A stretch of 64,000 nt of DNA from Panicum virgatum (lineage: Eukaryota; Streptophyta; Magnoliopsida; Poales; Poaceae). Shown in pieces: positions 32,877-44,137 of this stretch. Within the stretch, counting starts at the first letter, position 1. The number at the start of each line of letters is the position of its first letter. The translations under genes were made by a program, and so were the position numbers. The DNA lies in NCBI RefSeq assembly GCF_016808335.1, contig NC_053143.1, forward strand, positions 51,801,441-51,865,440. The letters are read 5' to 3'. Below the pieces are notes generated by a model. The model had not been told where the DNA came from and did not search any database. It worked only from the letters and a program-made list of their open reading frames with translations.

Positions 32877-33388
32877 TAGGGATGGCAACGGGTACGAAAT
32901 ATCCGCGTACCCGCGGATACCAAACCCGACGGGCGCGGATACGGGTTTGAGTTTGTGCCCGCGGGTACGGGCGCGGGTACAACTCTATACCCAACGGATA
33001 TCTTCAAATGGGTTTGAAAAATTGATATCCGAATCCGCAAACCCGCAAATAATGACTCTTGTGATGTATTATGTATGAGACTAGTTCATTTATTTGCTAA
33101 AATTTATTTGTTTCCTCAAATAAATGGTGTTGGCATGTTGATTATTAGGTTATAATTTATTAATATTGAGATATAGAGGTGCATATTAATATTTACATAC
33201 TATTAAAATGTGCTTGTGTGCTTGATTTTCTAAAACTTGCGGGTATGCGGGTATCCGCGGATAGCGGGTACGGGTATCATTTTCTACCCATTGCGGGTCG
33301 CGGGCGCGGGCACGGGAGCGGATTTTAGCACGCGGGTACGGATTTATGAAGTTGATATCCGCGCGGATTTTACCCATTGCCATCTTTA
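32877..33388 (+). mobile_element. hAT-type MITE, TAGGGATGGCAACGGG family
   Basis: Ends TAGGGATGGCAACGGGTA and TACCCATTGCCATCTTTA are inverted repeats. The target duplication CCTGGAAC (8 bp) lies at 32869-32876 and 33389-33396. Subterminal zones repeat CGCGGGTACGGG-like words. It is 512 bp with an AT-rich middle and no transposase. Confidence 0.95.
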
Positions 33389-33429
33389 CCTGGAACCCTC
33401 CCCTTGGTAATGTTGAGGATATGGCATGG

Positions 33430-34872
33430 TGTAAGGATCACCGGGGTGTCCGACCCTAGAGGGGGAGGGGGTGAATAGGGTCGCTAATCGCTTTTTACCC
33501 TAGGGCTCAATCTAATTGCATAAGATAAACCTAACACGTCCTACACATGCTAGTTATGACTAATGTTTATCTATGCTACTCTCTACTTACCCCTAAAAAC
33601 TTGCAACCTATAGCCAATCCTAATCAAACTAACTAGGAAAGTAAAGGCATGCAAGATAGAGTAAATGCGGAAACGTAATACGGTATGTAAAGAGATAAGT
33701 GCAAGAGGGATGCAAACTCCCGAGTAGACACGGTCATGTAACGTGGTTCGGCACAAACGCCTACGTCCACGGGACACCGAGACTCTTCCGATCACCGTCT
33801 TGCACTACGCCACCAATGGCGATGCCGGCAAGCAAAGGCAAGTGCCCCTAAGACACCGAGTCTCGTGCACCGCCACCGTCTCTCTCGGTCACCCGGCCGA
33901 AATCCACTACGGAGCTTCTCCACCAAGGAAGGGGCCTCCTCTTCCCCCGCACAAAGTGTCGTTGCCACTCCACACCAAGACGGAGGGTCACACGACGGAT
34001 CACAAGTTGCTTGCCGCAGCAAGACTTCTCTCGAGGGAGCTCTCGCAAGAACTAATCCCTATTACAAGCACTAAGCACTCTCACAAGTGTGCTTAAGCCT
34101 ATATGATGTACAATGAAGCTCTATGGTGGTTGGAGATGATCTTTAGCTCTTGTATATTTCCTTGAACTCCAGCACTCACAAATGACCTGGCCTTGGGGGT
34201 ATATATAGGCAGCACAAGCAAATATAGCCGTTGGAGAAAAGCTGCCAGAAATGTGCTTAACGCCGGTTAATCCGACGTACCCCAAAAGCCATCATCGGTT
34301 CAACCGGTGTATGTAAACTGCCACTTGAAAAACTAGCCGTTAGCAATTAATCGGTGTATCGCCGGTTTAACCGATGCAATCAACCGGTGTATGTAAAATT
34401 AGCGTCGGTTTAACCGGTGATTGTAACTTCTTCACGTTCCTCCAAAAACCACCTCTCTAGACAACTGAACCGATGCAATTGACGATGCATCGTCGGTTCA
34501 ACCGATGTATGTATTTTCATCGGTCTTCGTTTGGCAATGCACCGACGTATGTATTTTCTTCAACGTCGGTTAATCCGGTGAGTGTATCTTCAGTTTCCAG
34601 CTTCTGGACAATTACACCGGCGTGTGTCTTTTCCTTAACGTCGGTTCAACCGGTGTATTGAATTTCTTCACAGTCTCTTCGATTCTTGTCCTTTGAACCC
34701 CCGTAGGGGCGGCCCTTCGGGCCTAGCTACGCCTATCTTCTCTTTGTCATCACTTGAACCTAAAAGCCTGGGAATGTTCATCTTAACAATCATATTAGTC
34801 CAAGTGTTGTGTATGTCATCAATCGCCAAAATATTATATTGAAATATGACATGAGAGGCCATTTTCGCTACA
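33430..34872 (-). repeat. solo LTR B, inverted relative to A, target duplication CATGG
   Basis: On the + strand it begins TGTAAGGATCACC and ends TTTTCGCTACA. Flanks are CATGG at 33425-33429 and 34873-34877. It is 1,443 bp and the reverse complement of solo LTR A with high similarity throughout. It carries the same CCGGTT/AACCGG motif series. Confidence 0.95.
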
Positions 34873-34877
34873 CATGG

Positions 34878-37461
34878 GGAAGCACTGCATCCAGACTCCC
34901 TCGTGTTCTCACACCGGATTTGTAGCATTCAATGCCGGAGGCATCCATGGCATAGTAGCATATGCCTTTTGGGGTGGGAACACGGCGATGACATCACCTC
35001 TGCGTTTGTTGGGCCCTTCCCTTACTGGAGAACCACCTCGAGCGGGGGTGACCAAGATCTCTTTTTTAGTGGCTGATCTTGTTGAACGACCTTCGTGTAC
35101 TTATTCAGAAGCTGGCCAAAGGTTGGTTTCTGGGCAACAATCTTTCCTTGAATCTTTAGCACATTCTGCTTCCAAGTACCCTCTTCCGGGCGCGTGGGTT
35201 TGAAAGTACTCGGTCGGCCCTGGGGCTGACCGGTCTGTCCGGTCGGTGAAACCGGTCGGTCCTGGACAGCAGGCCGACTTGCAGTAGCAGAGGAACTTTC
35301 TTGCCCCCCGGGCACATGAGTTTTGACAGTAATTTTTATTAGCTCCTTACCATCAGGAGCCTTTTTCAGAACCACTTCCCTAGCTAGAATCTTGTCATCG
35401 ATATTCTTCGGCCTTGTTTCACCAATCACTACATTCTTGCCCTTTGCTCCTTCGACTTGTTCTGGCCGAATCAGTACCTTTGCATTGCTTAAATCAATGG
35501 TATGTGTGTTGGTGTGAACAGGGAATGGTGTTTTATCAATCTTCATCTCAGGAAAAACCAATTGTCATTCATTCATGTCTGATTGAACCTGGCGACGGAA
35601 TTATTGCAATTGTTAGTCGCCTGAGAATGAAAATTATGAAATTTACAATATGCTCGCCACTTTAATTCTTCAAGCGGCAGTATAACATGATTAATCTTAA
35701 TATGCCCCAAACACAATAACTCATCAAAAATACGATCACATTTGGAGACATCAAACATAAATTTCATCTCCTCTTTCCGACCCTTTTGAGTCGGCTTAAG
35801 TGATGCACAAGAACATGGTTTGGCCGATGATGGCCAAACAAACTCAGCGGTGTAGACCTCATTATCCTCATCGTTCGAAGAATTAGAATCATACTCAACA
35901 ACATGAGTGTTAGAACGATGAGCCTTATATGCATCTTTTGAATTCTTAATTTTGTACTCTTAATTCATTGTCCGAAGCTGCAAAGCATTAAGATTATAAT
36001 AATCAAACCCTTCGAGCTTCTCTTTCAAGTATGAGCGCAAACCATTAAGAGCAACATCTACCAAATCCTTATCTGAAATTGACAAGTTGAAGCATCGGTT
36101 TTTAACTTCTTTAAACCTCTTGAAGTAATTGGATACCGATTCATCTCTAGTTTGTTTAACCGATGTCAAATCTGTCAATTTTGCCTCATTATCCCCACTA
36201 TAAAAGTGATTATGAAATTTTTGTTCTAATTCGTTCCAAGAGCGGACCGAATTCGGGGGTAAAGTAGAAAACCAAGAAAAAGAAGTTCCAGTTAATGATA
36301 AAGAAAATAAACAAACTCGCAAAGAGTTACTAGAACTAGCTTCACTTAATTGAGCAACATATTGACTTATGTGCTCCCAAGTCGACCGATTATTGTCCCC
36401 ACTAAATTTAATAAAATCAGGAATGCGCCACTCCGTATGATAAGGAACCAAATCGTAAGCGTCGGGGTACGGTCTTTGATACAACTGATTTCTACCAGGA
36501 TTTATACCTAACTGACTAAGTTTGGTACCAAGCAAAGTGTTCAAATCCGCTCTCATCCTGGCAAGATCGGCCTCATAATTCCTACTACTAGATGTTTGAG
36601 CATTAGTTGCTAGACAATTAGTTGCTGGTTTAGTAGTACTCATCGTCTGTGTAGCATGATGGGGATTATTTCTTGTCAAATCATCCCAAACATCTTGTGG
36701 CATAGTGGTGGGAAAGGAGGTTTGCCGTATGATCTGGTAGTATACGGCGGTACAAAACCCTCCAACTCATCTGTTCGGCCAACAACAGCCGAACTCGGGA
36801 TTGGCGCAAGCGCCGGAGTAGACGCTGAGCCCATCACCATGGTACAGGTCTGACCGGTCTGAGAGACCGGCCTGACCGCACCTGCCGCCGAGGTAGCGGT
36901 CTTACCGGTCGATGCGACCGGTCTGACCGGTTCGACCGTAGTTGGCCGAACGGTGCCTGGCGGTGGTGACTGCCCAGCGAAATAATTCAGTGGCATCCCA
37001 AATTCCACATTAACTGTAGACGTAGGAGCTACCAAACTAGGGGTAAGATCTTTAGTAGAATATGTGGTATTTACAGTCTTACCCTTCTCCATCCTATCCA
37101 TACGCTCAGATAGATCAATCAAAGTATTTTGCGTGGATAGTTGTGCATCGTTGATTTTCTTCCCAAGATCAGATAATAACATGCTGTATAGATCTTGAGG
37201 GGAAGAACTTACATTGACGACTGAAGGAGCAGGCGGTGGTGGTGTAGTAGATGAGATCGACGGCATGACGAACGTCTCCTTCTCGATCATGCCTTGCCAA
37301 GTCTTCCCATAGCAGGCTAGCATCCTCACCTTGATCTCCTCGTTCTGACGTTTGACATCAGCCTCAAACTTCAGGCGCTGTTCTTCAGGCAGATCTTCAT
37401 AGCTGACGTTGATGGTATTCGCAGGATCTACCTTGGAAGCATCTCCTATTTCACCGGTCAT
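34878..37461 (-). pseudogene. T1 gag
   Basis: The start MTGEIGDASK is at 37461. Blocks in order are DLPEEQRLKFEADVKRQNE, a Pro-rich linker, and the gag core in another frame (36703-35960: RIPDFIKFSGDNNRSTWEHI, SWNELEQKFHNHF, ESVSNYFKRFKEVKNRC). Then comes a Cys/His-containing region (FHNFHSQATNNC, 35767-35573) and 35561-35022 (KIDKTPFPVHTN...). Frame changes near 36700 and stops near 35960 and 35570 show decay. The N-terminal frame also has upstream codons into the LTR that are not coding. Confidence 0.82.
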
Positions 37462-37509
37462 TGCAACCGATGTAGATTGCTTCTTCCCCGGCGGAGTCAC
37501 CAAAAAATA

Positions 37510-37987
37510 TGTTGACACTAATCTAGCCAACACACCGGAGAGCTAATATGTGCGGATCGCAATGATCATCACCAGCGGGCTTCAGATGGCGACCGGTTGA
37601 AGACAGAAACACGTGAAAACCTAGAACCTCGAGCTCGGGAAGGACCCCGTCGGAGCTTGAAGAACTAGGGTTGCCTTGAGGTCGGCAGGCCACTCAAGAC
37701 GCCCTTGAACGCCATAGAGATGAGCAAAGAACAGCAAAGGGATTGGAAAAGATTAGGGTTTGAGTAAAAGGGTAAAAGAGATTGTATTGATTCGATTGTG
37801 GTTAAAAAATCCTCAATCGGCCGCAGCCTTTATATTTATAGGCCGGGGAGGACGTACCCCTTCCAAATTGGGTTAAAAAAGACTCTTAACACAAAACCCT
37901 AACTCTACTCGGATTACAGGCCCAGACCGGTCTGACCGATCGACCCAACCGGTCAGACTCGGTTATTGCCAATTTTGGCCTCCAACA
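37510..37987 (-). repeat. T1 5' LTR
   Basis: On the + strand it runs TGTTGACACTAATC to TTGGCCTCCAACA, 478 bp. The adjacent TTTTTTGGTGACTCCGCCGG (- strand) is the primer binding site. A TTTATATTTATA box lies near 37830, and an ACCGGTC-motif cluster at 37923-37970. Confidence 0.85.
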
Positions 37988-38452
37988 ACTGGGTTTTGAA
38001 CATTGTTCCCCTACAAACTTTTGAATAAATTTTTGACAACGATGACTCGCTGTACTGCAGTGCCAATTGAAAAGAAGCCCGTGATTCCACCATCTCGCCT
38101 TCAGTGTATTTGTTGCAAATTTGCAATTCAATTTCCATTGCTCATCAGGTCCGACTGTTCTCGCCTACTTAATTGGCTGATTTCCAATTGTTGCCATGCC
38201 AAAATCAAGGCATGCTAATAAAATTTTGCCGCACACATTTCAATATTTCTGACCCAAAACCAGGTCAAGATTCTAAAAACTTCTTAAACCTTATAAAAGG
38301 AAAAGTATCAATTTTCGTATTTTTGGCACTAAATCAAATAAGTATCCAATTATTTTATCCATACATTAGCGTACCATAATTTTGCAATGCCAATACGTTG
38401 ACTTGCCATACTTTTGGCATGGTAAAAATTGGAAACCAACCATGAAGCTCTC
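37988..38452. other. AT-rich DNA, probable promoter of the split glycine-rich gene
   Basis: No element was recognised. It lies between the T1 LTR and a TATA box at 38453. TGCCAA/TTGGCA words are frequent. Confidence 0.45.
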
Positions 38453-38460
38453 TATATAAA
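38453..38460 (+). promoter_or_regulatory. TATA box of the glycine-rich gene remnant
   Basis: TATATAAA lies about 60-75 bp upstream of the likely ATGs at 38519 and 38528. Confidence 0.5.
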
Positions 38461-38665
38461 TGAATTCTGCCGTCTCCTATGTTCTCCCATCGGCGTTGGC
38501 GTTAGTCTCACTCACTATGTTGCGAATGGCGGCCAGGGGAAGGGGAGGGCGCGGCGGCATGGGAAGTCTGCCGGGCGAGGCCGGCCAGCCGGGAGGGCGA
38601 GGCAGGGCCCCCGGCGGCCGAGGCACGCGCGGGAGGGGCCGTCACGGCAGCGCCGGTGGCCAAGG

Positions 38666-39244
38666 CGTTGGCGCAGAACTGGGGCCAACACACCAAAGCG
38701 CTAGAACGCGCGGTGAGTGATGTCACAACGCAGCGCCGATGCTCAGACCGGCCGGGTATACCGGTCAGACCGGTTGTCGCCGGGAAAACCAGCGGCGAGA
38801 CCAACAAACGCCGCCCGGGAAGGACTCGTCGGGGCAGGCGCACACAGGGTTGATCTAAGGTCGACAGGCCACCTAGAACGCCCTCAATCGATGTAGAGAC
38901 GAAGGAGGAACAACATATAGTAGATGGGAAAAAGCTAGGGCAAAGAAGAAGTAAAAAGATAAAAGTTTTTTGTATTTGATCGATTGGGTACCCTAATCGG
39001 CCGTGACCCTTTATATTTATAGGGTGGGGTGGACTTATCCCGCAAGAAATCCTATTACAAGACCTAAATCTATTAAAATCCCTAGTTGGCCTCGGATTCT
39101 ACTTGGACCGGTCAGACCGGTCAACCCTACTGGTCAGAACGGTCGGCTGCTGCCGGACCGACTACAGCGTCTGACCGGTCAGATCGCTAGGACGTACCGG
39201 TCAGATCGGTCTATATTGTCTAATGCCAATTTTGGTCGTCAACA
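38666..39244 (-). repeat. T2 3' LTR
   Basis: It matches the LTR at 41926-42491. The outer end reads CGTTGGCGC where TGTTGGCGC is expected, so the terminal dinucleotide is changed. It contains TTTATATTTATA (about 39011) and two ACCGGTC clusters (38745-38775 and 39106-39215). Confidence 0.85.
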
Positions 39245-39731
39245 TATGCCCCCCTGTTCTTTGTCAAAGCTTGCGTGCTAAAGAACACTCTTCTTGGACC
39301 AAAATTGTCTAAGGGCGACGAATACATCGGCTACTTTTTGTGCTAAGGGCGATAACAATTTATCGGCCGTACCTTACTTCTTCTTCAGGCTGATGACGAA
39401 ACAACTTGCTTAGGCCTCCATACCTACTTCATAGTCGCCGACCTTGCTAGTACAACCTCCGCTTGCTGTTCCATGGACTCTTTCTTGCGCATCCTTTGCA
39501 GCCTCCTCTTTTGGGTGTGAGACAAGCCTGAGGGACACCACCTCGGCTATAGATATTTTGAATCTTGTTTTATACTCTTCTCACACTCTTTGCTGCAATC
39601 AATGTCCTTTTTGACCAGATTATCACTAATCGGTCTTTATGAAGCAAAACTTGGATATATATAGGAGGATAATGAATATAATACGACTGCATATGCATCC
39701 TACTATATTTCAAAGGCATATAATAAGGATA

Positions 39732-41877
39732 TCAGTAATACCATGGAGCAATCGGTCCATTAAATGAATTACCTTGACTTAAACTCGATTGCTCTTGAGA
39801 CGATGATGGCTTTGTATCCTTGGCTTTGTCTGGCTGTCCCCTCTGCTTCTGGACGACTCCTTTCTTCTCATATTTGGCCAAGAGTTCTTTAAAACTAGGC
39901 CTTTCTTTTTCTTTCTTGTTTTTGAAATTCTTTCCAGAATTCCCAGAGTGACCGGTTAGACCGGTTTCCAGACCGGTCAGACCGGTCTTCGCAGACTCGG
40001 CTTCTTTTTTCTGCTTCTGCCCCCCGAACGTTGAATTCTTCAATGAATCTTCTGGGATCTCCTTCGCTGGAGCTTCCTGGTGAGATCTCGAAGGCTCCGA
40101 TCTCTCTTCACCAATAAATATATTTTTCCTCTTGTTGATTCAGCTTGATTTGGCCGAATTCAAACATATGTGTATGTGCAGGGAAGTGATTTTGATCCAC
40201 CTTCATTTGTGGAACAATTATTCGACCTTCATTAACGGCTGATTGAATTTGCCTTCGAAGCACTTGCAATCATTAGTTGCATAAGAGAAAGTATTATGGA
40301 ATTTACAATAAGCTCGCCGCTTTAATTCTTCAAGCGGCGGTATGACATGCGACATCTTGATGTATCCATTCTTATATAATTCATCAAATATTCTCTCACA
40401 TTTGGATACATCAAAAGTAAATCTTTCTTGCCGATCTTTCTAAACCGGTTTGAGAGAACCACAAACGCAAGGTTTATTATTGGAGGGCCAAACGAATTCG
40501 GCAGCATATACATCTTTACCCTCATCGTTCGAACAATTAGAATCGCATTCAAGTACATAAACAGGACGATTAGGCTTTTCATTGGACTTTTGTGAATCTC
40601 TAACCTCTTTAGCTCGACTTTCATTAGCCAGAGCTTTTTGTAGGACTTGACTAACATCTAGAAATTCTTGTCCCTCTAGCTTTGCTTTATGAAAATCAAG
40701 TAAACCGACAAAAGCTAGATCAGCTAAATCTCTATCAGAAATTGTCAAGCTATAACATCGGTTTTTAGTATCTCTAAATCTTCTAATATACTCAGAAATA
40801 CCTTCATGTATCTTTTGCTTAACCGATGTAAGATGTGATAATTTCAATTTAGTTTCACCACTAAAGAAATAATCATGAAATTTTTGCTCTAAATCAGCAA
40901 AAATGAAAACTGAATTGGGTGGCAATGAAATAATCCAAGTAAATGCAGCACCCGATAGAGATAAAGGAAATAACCTCAATTTGTAAATGTCATTAGTGCT
41001 AGCTTCACCACATTGTATAATAAATTGACCAATATGCTCCAATGTAGTTCTACTATCATCACCAGTTAATTTAACAAATTCAGAAATTTTAAACCCTTGA
41101 GAATATGCAACATAATCGTAATTCTCAGGGTACGGTCTTTGATAAGATCGGCATTTGGCTTTAGGCTCTATACCAAAAGTTTACCGAAATATCTTAATCA
41201 CCTCCTCTTTAATACTACCTGATCCAACATCATCGGCGTTAAGCCGATTAGTGATCGGTGTACTACTAGGTTGAGCAAAGTTCGGCGGTGTAGAATGTCA
41301 CAACGAACTTGCTGCCCCATATGGCACATTGGCATTAGGTGATGCATTATAATTAATTCGGCTTCGCTGATTAGCCGAATTAGTCGCAATAGCATTATTA
41401 GTTGAAATTGCTGAACTACGCATTGTCTTATCAGTATTAGATATAGATGTATTATTACCGACAAACTTCATACCAAGATGTATTTCAATTCGGCTAAAGC
41501 GATCATCAAACATATCATGCATATTTTGACCAATAAATTCTATCTTATTATTCACATGAGAAGAAACAGCATCATCTATAGCATTAGCTATTTTCAGAAT
41601 TAAGGACGGGTTGTTCGCTCTCATCGAATTTTACCTCAAACTGTGAAGCATCGAAGGCATCATCCGTCGTGACCTTCCCTTGTCGGTCGATGGAGAAGTA
41701 CGATATGTACTGGTTTATGGCTTCTTCTTCCAGCCTCTGGATCTCCTTCTCCTTCTCTTCTCTGATCTTCTTCTGGATGTCATCAAGAATCTTCTGATGC
41801 TCGGCCGGAAGTTGTTGAACATTCGGCCTCCGAATATTGGCAGCTTCAACTTCACTAGGTTTAGGAATACCGGTCAT
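39732..41877 (-). pseudogene. T2 gag
   Basis: The start MTGIPKPSEVEAAN is at 41877, followed by a Lys/Glu-rich helix. The gag core is at 41042-40440 (MEHIGQFIIQCGEAS, DLEQKFHDYFFSGE, GISEYIRRFRDTKNRC), with a CVC/Cys-rich end. The C-terminal part is at 40043-39732. It parallels T1 gag block by block. Several stops and frame changes separate the pieces. Confidence 0.82.
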
Positions 41878-41925
41878 GGCAACCGATTTATTTTTTCTTT
41901 TCTCCAGCGGAGTCGCCAAAAAGTA

Positions 41926-42491
41926 TGTTGGCGCAAAACTGGGGCCAACATACCAAAGCGCTAGAACGCGCGGCGAGCGACGGCACAACGTAGCGCCGAT
42001 GTTCAGACCAGTTGTCGCCGGGAAAACCGGCGGCGAGACAAAACAAACGTCGTCCGGGAAGGACCCGTCGGGGCAGGCGCACGCAAGATTGTTCTAGGGT
42101 CGGCAGGGCACCTAGAACGCCCTTAATCGACGTAAGACAAAGGAGGAACAACAGATAGTAGATGGGAAAAAGCTAGAGCAAAGAAGAAGTAAAAAGATAA
42201 AAGTTTTTTTTTTTGTATTTGATAGATTGGATACCCTAATCGGCCGTGACCCTTTATATTTATAGGGTGGGGTTGACTTATCCTGAAAGAAATCATATTA
42301 TAAGATCTATATCTATTAAAATCCCTAGTTGACCTCGGATTCCACTTGGACCGGTCAGACCGGTCGACCCTACCGGTCAGACCGGTCGGCTGCTGCCGGA
42401 CCGACTACAGTGTGTGTCTGACCGGTCAGACCACTAGGGCGTACCGGTCATACCGGTCTGTATTGTCTAATGTCAATTTTGGTCGTCAACA
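41926..42491 (-). repeat. T2 5' LTR
   Basis: 566 bp, TGTTGGCGC to CGTCAACA. It differs from the 3' LTR by many substitutions and small indels, including loss of one ACCGGTC repeat near 42005, so the insertion is not very recent. Confidence 0.87.
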
Positions 42492-42777
42492 CATGACGGC
42501 GTCGGCGGCCCAGGAGGCGTCGGAGGCAAGGGCGGCCGCGGCGGCGACGGCGGCCTCGGCGGCGCCGGGGCCGCGGCGGTGATGGGGCGAGGGCGGCCCG
42601 GGCCAGCGCGGCGGGGACGGCGTGCCCGGCGTGGACGGCCGGCTCAGCGGGCGCGGCGGGGACGGGGATGACCGGCCTCCCTCTCCCGTGATCTCCAGCG
42701 GCGTGAACGGCGTGGCCCAGCCGAGCGGAGGCCATCGGCATCATCGCCAGGAGGGGCAGGGCAGTTCGTCTTCATGA

Positions 42778-43909
42778 TTGGATTTTGGTTTTCGGTGTGA
42801 TCGATCGATCACTGGCTTCAGTAGCTAGTTAATCCTTGATTTGGTTCGGTGTGAAGTGTGATCTTATTCTGGAACTGTGGTCGGTGCTACGTGTGTTTGT
42901 GCCATGTTTTCTTTTTCTCCGACCAAACTGCGGCAGCCTACGGCCGGCCGGCTAGTGGTCCGCTCTCAGCTTAACCATTGCTGCGCCGTCTCGAGCTCGC
43001 GGGCGGTGCCGCAGTCTAGGCACCGAGCTCCATCCCTTGGCGACGGCGCCGGCCGGCGAGAGAAAACCTTCCGCCGCAGCAGCTAGTCATGTATGTGAGT
43101 GGACGGAGGCTGTTTCTGATCACTGAAAGCCGATGGCCACTGAAAATCTGAACGCTCATTAATTAGCGGAGGCGATGAGGAGGAAGGCTCATGATGCAGG
43201 GCATTGACATGTTGACCTGTGCAAGTGCTACTTCTGGTGCTTGCAAAGAGAGGAAAAGAGATTTGAGATCATGGTGAGGACGGTGAAAAAGTTGATCGAT
43301 GAGACCTGATGCTTAGTGACAGCCGGGTTAAGAACAAGCCCTCAGCATTTTTGATGATGCTGTGTGAAGGAAAGGCCTCGGATTCCAAAGAGAATTTGGG
43401 CACGGTCACTTTTGTTCTCTAGCTACCACAAAGCCACAAGCTTTGTTCAAAGGCTAAAAACGAGTTACTGCACTGCAATTGTAACATGTACTGGACTGGA
43501 TTATTTTTGTCAGTTTCAGCTTCTTCCTCGGTACCCAAAGAGAACTTGGAAACTGGAAAACCTGAAAGCAAAAGCAGGTGTAAAATAAAGGAGATGATTC
43601 ACTCTTTCACTCTGGGTTGTAAAATAATTTGAGTAGCTATATAATAAACTGAAGGTCAAGACAAATCACTAAACTGAACCATCTAGGTTGTCATTTGAAC
43701 AACACATTGGAGCTCACAAACAAACCTTGAATCTTACAGCTTCTTTGGACAAACTTTTGTCAATGTAAATTGTTAACCATCCACCTTACGACTGAGAAGA
43801 GGAAAGCCGAGAGAAGAAATAACTAGGGAGAGAATGATCATTGTACAACTGTATGTAGTAGGCAAATTTGAGAAGAGGGAGTAGTACAGTATCTTGAGGG
43901 TCCACTTAG
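42778..43909. other. non-coding DNA with a segment related to 50250-51200
   Basis: About 43200-43640 shares long stretches with 50280-50950, for example GCCTCGGATTCCAAAGAGA..TTTGGG, GTCACTTTTGTTCTCTA and CCCAAAG.GAACTTGGAAAC. No open reading frame of coding quality was found. Confidence 0.6.
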
Positions 43910-44125
43910 CACCCTGTGTTAGTTCGCGAAAATGTTTGGATTTTGGTACTGTAACACATTTCGTTGTTACTTGACAAACAATGTCCAATCATAGACTAAT
44001 TAGGCTTAAAAGATTCATCTCGTGCTAATCAGTTAGACTGTGTATTAGTTATTTTTTTCAACTATATTTAATGCTTTATGCATGTGTCTAACGATTCGAT
44101 GTGACGGGTACTGTAGAAACTATTA
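43910..44125 (+). mobile_element. degraded MITE related to 20924-21164
   Basis: Starts CACCCTGTGTTAGTTC. The interior TTACTTGACAAACAATGTCC and GACTAATTAGGCTTAAAAGATTC corresponds to the same grass MITE family. The right end near GGTACTGTAGAAAC is eroded. Confidence 0.55.
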
Positions 44126-44137
44126 TGAGTAGCTGAC

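Larger units (their letters stand above)
26165..37987 (-). mobile_element. Ty3/gypsy Tat-lineage element T1, nested and decayed
   Basis: The - strand order is 5' LTR (37987-37510), primer site, gag (37461 to about 30700), protease (about 30200-30000), RT (29640-28577), RNase H (28616-28200), a second archaeal-type RNase H (28107-27868) and integrase (27468 to about 26290). The extra RNase H is the mark of the Tat lineage. No matching 3' LTR was found at the left end. The gag region is broken by two solo LTRs and a hAT MITE. Multiple stops and shifts show it is dead. Confidence 0.85.
38666..42491 (-). mobile_element. gag-only Tat-lineage LTR element T2 (non-autonomous)
   Basis: Two similar LTRs in direct orientation (38666-39244 and 41926-42491) flank an internal region of about 2.7 kb. 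The primer site CTCCAGCGGAGTCGCC lies at about 41902-41917. A polypurine tract (39245-39256, AGGGGGGCATA on the - strand) abuts the 3' LTR. The internal region encodes only gag. No protease, RT or integrase was found. No target duplication is evident. Confidence 0.85.
38519..42777 (+). pseudogene. glycine-rich protein gene split by retrotransposon T2
   Basis: The left piece, 38519 to 38665, reads MLRMAARGRGGRGGMG then Gly/Arg/Pro-rich sequence. The right piece, 42492-42777, continues Gly-rich (GGPGGVGGKGGRGGDGG), shifts frame by one base in the G-run at about 42584, and then reads GGPGQRGGDGVPGVDGRL...ending in a Ser run at a TGA (42775-42777). Both flanks share composition and reading style, so I infer one ancestral gene interrupted by T2. 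No domain beyond low-complexity Gly repeats is visible. Function is unknown. Confidence 0.5.

Noticed and set aside
38666..42491. 5-bp target duplication for T2
   Set aside because: Left (CCAAG/AAGGC) and right (CATGA) flanks do not match, and the outer LTR dinucleotide is mutated.
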